The position numbers and the translations under genes are program-made. Shown here piece by piece: positions 60,931 to 64,000 of a stretch of 64,000 nucleotides of DNA. A model generated the notes under the pieces. It did no database searches and was not told the DNA's origin. It worked only from the letters and a program-made list of their open reading frames with translations. Origin of the DNA: a virus; the IMG/VR virus record IMGVR_UViG_3300047548_000772, positions 124,001 through 188,000 of that record; one strand, given 5' to 3'. How positions within the stretch are numbered: the first letter of the stretch is position 1; the number at the start of each line of letters is the position of its first letter.

Positions 60931-61695
60931 ATGAAAAAGATTGTTTTAGTAACCGGCGGATTTGATCCGATACACTCAGGCCATTTGGCACTACTTAAAG
61001 CAGCACGTGATTTAGGTGATATCCTAGTAGTAGGAGCCAACTCAGATGATTGGCTAACTCGTAAAAAGGGCGCACCATTTATGCCATTGCGAGAACGTAC
61101 GGCTGTACTTCGTGCACTTGCTGGTGTAGATTTTGTTATTGATTTTAATGATTCGGACGGCAGCGCCAAGCATGCTATTTGGATGGTACGTCAGAGCTAC
61201 CCTCAAGACAAGATTATTTTTGCCAACGGTGGCGACCGCACCAACGAAAACATTCCAGAAATGGACGTTGTCGATGACAACCTAGAATTTCATTTTGGTG
61301 TCGGCGGCTTTGCCAAAACAAATAGCTCATCTTGGATTCTTCAAGAATGGAAAGCACCTAAAACAGAGCGTCCATGGGGCTACTATCGTGTCCTGCACAA
61401 TTTACCGGGAATTAAAGTCAAAGAACTAACCATTGATCCGGGTCAGCGGTTAAGCATGCAAAAGCACCAACATCGTAACGAGTTATGGTTAGTGTCTGAA
61501 GGTAAGTGCATTGTTGACAAATGCATGGACAGTGGATATATGATGCCGGGCACATCGCTAGATACACACACAACAATTAAAATTCCAGCAGGCGAATGGC
61601 ACCAATTAATTAATCCCTACGACACACCTTGTAAGATTGTGGAAATACAGTACGGCACCGAGTGTGAAGAAGATGATATCGAACGCCGCGAATAA
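60931..61695 (+). CDS. Nucleotidyltransferase-cupin fusion (HldE/RfaE-like + mannose-6-phosphate isomerase-like)
   Basis: 254 residues. Residues 1-140 are a cytidylyltransferase-like domain: VTGGFDPIHSGH with HxGH at 15-18, then GANSDDWLTRKKG and the RERTAVLRALAGVDFVIDF block. Residues 145-254 are a cupin of the type II mannose-6-phosphate isomerase kind: TERPWGYYRVL, RLSMQKHQHRNELWLVSEG, IPAGEWHQLINPYDTPCKIVEIQYG. The fusion joins sugar activation with a sugar-isomerase-like domain, suggesting synthesis of an activated sugar used by neighbouring glycosyltransferases. Confidence 0.8.
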   Translation: MKKIVLVTGGFDPIHSGHLALLKAARDLGDILVVGANSDDWLTRKKGAPFMPLRERTAVLRALAGVDFVIDFNDSDGSAKHAIWMVRQSYPQDKIIFANGGDRTNENIPEMDVVDDNLEFHFGVGGFAKTNSSSWILQEWKAPKTERPWGYYRVLHNLPGIKVKELTIDPGQRLSMQKHQHRNELWLVSEGKCIVDKCMDSGYMMPGTSLDTHTTIKIPAGEWHQLINPYDTPCKIVEIQYGTECEEDDIERRE

Positions 61696-61703
61696 GGGTA
61701 TAA

Positions 61704-62459
61704 GTGAAAGCGTTTGTAATATACCTTAAAGGTAAAGAACACAGCGAACGTCAAGCACATCAAATGCTTGACCAATTGCAAGAGTGGAACATTGATGCAA
61801 GTTTGTTTCCCGGAACGCAAGGGGATGACGCAAGTTCGATGGCAAATAAAGGAAAGAAAACACTTTATCCTTTTAGTATTAAAAGCAAGGAACTAACAGA
61901 TCTTGATTTACAAAAGTATATCAAGCCTGAACTGTACGAAACGTTCATTCAAAACCATCATTATATTATACACGAGAGACATCGAATCTCCGACGAAGAT
62001 GTTGGAAAAATGTCAAGACCTGGGGTCATTGGTTGTTTTTATAGCCATTACCGGTTATGGGAAAAGTGTACAGAACTCGACGAACCGATAATGATCTTTG
62101 AAGATGACGTTAAGTTTTATCGAAATTACTTGCCTGTTGAGTTTGAGGATGTTCTGATATTATCGCTGGGTAAAAAATCATTTAAAAACGAACCTTATAA
62201 GACTTATTTAGAGTCGCCCTGTGCACCGCCTCAGGCAGTTCCGTGGAAAAATGCTAGCATGCCGGGCACATCGGGGTACGCAATTACACCTCGGGCTGCA
62301 TCGGGATTAGTAAAAACTTATCGATATTATTGGTGCCCGTCGGACAATGCGATTAATCAGTTTGTATGTAAGATACAAATACATAATCATCTAATGGGAA
62401 GACACACATTGCCAAACGAAGGTAACATTTCAATGACTAAATCAAAGGATTGGGATTGA
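61704..62459 (+). CDS. Glycosyltransferase family 25-like protein
   Basis: 251 residues, GTG start after AAGGG. The family 25 (LPS-type) pattern is clear: KAFVIYLKGKEHSERQAHQ, RPGVIGCFYSHYRLWEKCTELDEPIMIFEDDV with the acidic EDDV at 133-136, and MPGTSGYAITPRAA. Transfers an activated sugar to an unknown acceptor such as LPS or a virion protein. TGATG overlap with the next gene. Confidence 0.8.
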   Translation: MKAFVIYLKGKEHSERQAHQMLDQLQEWNIDASLFPGTQGDDASSMANKGKKTLYPFSIKSKELTDLDLQKYIKPELYETFIQNHHYIIHERHRISDEDVGKMSRPGVIGCFYSHYRLWEKCTELDEPIMIFEDDVKFYRNYLPVEFEDVLILSLGKKSFKNEPYKTYLESPCAPPQAVPWKNASMPGTSGYAITPRAASGLVKTYRYYWCPSDNAINQFVCKIQIHNHLMGRHTLPNEGNISMTKSKDWD

Positions 62460-63370
62460 TGAAGGTAGGGATTTTTTACAGCTCAATTAGTAATCCTGGA
62501 AAGTTTTCTAACAAAGTTATGTTAATGGATAACTTTGCCCGTGGAGTAAAAAAACACAACGACGAAGTAATAAATTATAGCGACAACTCATTGCCTCAAA
62601 ACAACTTAAATGTTGGATTTGTTTTAGGTTACACACTTGAAGATAATTTTCGTAAGAAGATCATTAATGCGTTACGTGCATCCGAGACTCCACAAGTGTT
62701 TGTTGACAGTAATATTCTACACTATGCTCGTAAGGAACACGAGTGGCATCGTTACAGTTTAAATAGCGTATACCCCAACGATGGTGTTTATTTTTTTCGC
62801 GATTTAGACACAAACAAATGGGATCACTATAGTGCTTGGCATAACACTACAATGAAACCGTGGCGCAACGAAGGAAATCATATTGTGATATTTGCACAAC
62901 GTCCTAAAGGATGGAACATGTTTGGTAATGACCAGGACAAATGGCTTAATCGTGCAATTGAAAAAATAATGACGATCACAGATCGCCCTGTTGTTGTGCG
63001 TATGCACCCCGGCGATGGGGCTCGCCAAAAGCAAATAGATAAATTACAAAAAACGTTCGGCAATAAAATTTTAGTATCGGACAAAGATAATATTCGCGAC
63101 GATCTTAAAAATTGCTGGGCAACAGTTGGATATAACTCAACACCCAATGTTGTTGCTGCTATCGAAGGTGTACCGTGTTATGTTGAAGATCCTGTCCACA
63201 GTTGGGCAGCAGATGTTGCATTTACAGATTTAAAAAAATTAGTAAATCCGCCTTTGGTGGACAGAGAATCTTGGATTCATAAAATCGCAAACATCCATTG
63301 GTCCAACGAAGAAGTTAGGCGTGGCGATCTTTGGGAAGCAATCAAGTACTATATTTCTTCTTCTCGTTAA
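62459..63370 (+). CDS. Surface-glycan synthesis-like protein
   Basis: 303 residues from the ATG at 62459 (TGATG coupling; an in-frame TTG at 62450 is unlikely). MKVGIFYSSISNPGKFSN, GNHIVIFAQRPKGWNMFG, PVVVRMHPGDGARQ and CWATVGYNSTPNVVAAIEGVPCYV resemble capsule/CDP-glycerol-transferase-type GT-B enzymes, whose NSTxxxxAxxxGxP segment binds nucleotide. Completes the cluster with the genes at 60931 and 61704. Converges with the terminal minus-strand gene (29-nt overlap). Confidence 0.6.
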   Translation: MKVGIFYSSISNPGKFSNKVMLMDNFARGVKKHNDEVINYSDNSLPQNNLNVGFVLGYTLEDNFRKKIINALRASETPQVFVDSNILHYARKEHEWHRYSLNSVYPNDGVYFFRDLDTNKWDHYSAWHNTTMKPWRNEGNHIVIFAQRPKGWNMFGNDQDKWLNRAIEKIMTITDRPVVVRMHPGDGARQKQIDKLQKTFGNKILVSDKDNIRDDLKNCWATVGYNSTPNVVAAIEGVPCYVEDPVHSWAADVAFTDLKKLVNPPLVDRESWIHKIANIHWSNEEVRRGDLWEAIKYYISSSR

Positions 63371-64000
63371 GAAACAATTCGTGATCTTTACGAGTACCTT
63401 TGGCTGTCCATATAAAGCTATCGGGTTTCATATTCCAGTCAATGAAGTTCTCTGAAAGTTGATGCCAGTTGTATTTAGGTACTGATTGTTCTAATAAATC
63501 TTGATCTAATCCCCAGTATATGTAATTGGAAACAAACTTTGATCGCAAAGAATTTGCGTAAGTTTGTATAAACATATTAGCAGCAGCACCGGGATTTAGG
63601 TATAGTCCCCCAGCCATAAAACGAGCACGTTTCCCTTCGACTCGGTGTATGTAAAAATCGCAATTGTTTTCTAAATTATGCCATCGACGTCGAACTACCG
63701 CATCAACGTCGATAGCAAATGCACCTTGACTTTGGTACATTTCTGCTAGCCTAAAAAATCTAGCACAGGCAAAATATGTTTTTTGCAATCTATGTAAAAG
63801 ATTTTTGTCATTGCCTTTGCCCATTGCATTATGTGTACGTTCGTATTCTGACTTTGCTGGTTCTTTGGTAGGCACTTCAATAAATCTATCTGCTGCACGA
63901 TCAAACTGTTCAGCCGCAATTATTTCCCAACTAACTGACACATTCAATTTTTCGCATAGCTCTAATTGTTTAGATAATGGATTGAAGATATGTATGTGTA
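63342..64000 (-). CDS. Glycosyltransferase-like protein with DVD motif, 5' end outside the window
   Basis: At least 219 codons; the frame stays open to the right edge (HIHIFNPLSKQLELCEKLNVS precedes the TTG at 63947), so the true start lies beyond 64000. The core has YQSQGAFAIDVDAVVRRRW, a DxD-type acidic motif of GT-A enzymes, then MAGGLYLNPGAAANMFI. Likely a family 32-like sugar transferase or a related nucleotide-sugar protein. Convergent with the glycan cluster. Confidence 0.55.
   Translation of the reverse strand, partial: HIHIFNPLSKQLELCEKLNVSVSWEIIAAEQFDRAADRFIEVPTKEPAKSEYERTHNAMGKGNDKNLLHRLQKTYFACARFFRLAEMYQSQGAFAIDVDAVVRRRWHNLENNCDFYIHRVEGKRARFMAGGLYLNPGAAANMFIQTYANSLRSKFVSNYIYWGLDQDLLEQSVPKYNWHQLSENFIDWNMKPDSFIWTAKGTRKDHELFLNEKKKYST

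Noticed and set aside
1-64000. tRNA genes
   Set aside because: Intergenic gaps are nearly all under 130 nt, and none showed a cloverleaf or T-loop motif by eye. A tRNA scan would settle it.

Overview
This 64 kb window is the structural and packaging core, plus part of the replication and recombination region, of a T4-like contractile-tailed phage (Caudoviricetes). It is most like the aquatic T4-like viruses typified by cyanophages and pelagiphages. The evidence is recognisable homologues of T4 gp20 (portal), gp21 (protease), gp22 (scaffold), gp23 (capsid), gp13/14/15 (neck and tail terminator), gp18/19 (sheath and tube), gp26/51 (baseplate hub assembly), gp4 (head completion), gp16/17 (terminase), gp1 (dNMP kinase), gp32, UvsX and UvsY. 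No photosynthesis gene is present here, and the host cannot be decided from the sequence. All assignments come from reading translated sequence by eye; no database search was run.

Layout. (1) 27-3154, minus strand: five overlapping genes, gp26, gp51-like, an unknown, a GNAT-like protein and an amidinotransferase. (2) 3203-13941, plus: two paralogous tape-measure-like proteins carrying different peptidoglycan hydrolase domains, then portal, core proteins, protease, scaffold and major capsid protein. (3) 14035-18837: a GIY-YIG homing endonuclease, a small gene, glycan-related genes and a structural protein. (4) 18834-30829: four tail-fibre-like genes built from shared modules, one encoding 2254 residues with a 17-residue repeat. 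(5) 30824-34672, minus: Nudix, gp15, gp14 and an HNH homing endonuclease. (6) 34750-50605, plus: gp13, DEDDh exonuclease, dNMP kinase, an enlarged sheath, tubes, gp4, gp16 and candidate internal head proteins; one small minus-strand zinc-finger gene lies among them. (7) 50607-63370: exported nuclease, HNH protein (minus), terminase, gp32, UvsX/UvsY and a cluster of glycan-type enzymes. (8) A minus-strand glycosyltransferase-like gene runs off the right edge.

Expression signals are clear. The T4-type late promoter core ATAAATA (or CTAAATA/GTAAATA) precedes many late genes. At eight genes it lies only 5-8 nt from the start codon, which predicts leaderless late messages. Three sigma70-type promoters (before 34750, 36841 and gp32) mark early or middle genes. 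Several strong intrinsic terminators separate the units.

The most noteworthy points are: a canonical A_AAT_TTT slippery site that would fuse gp26 to the gp51-like frame; the eight short-leader late promoters; capsid-targeting-like N-termini on several unknown proteins; a gp14 gene that seems to start at AUU just after a homing endonuclease gene; three scattered paralogues of a glycosyltransferase-like family; and an amidinotransferase/GNAT pair coupled to baseplate genes.
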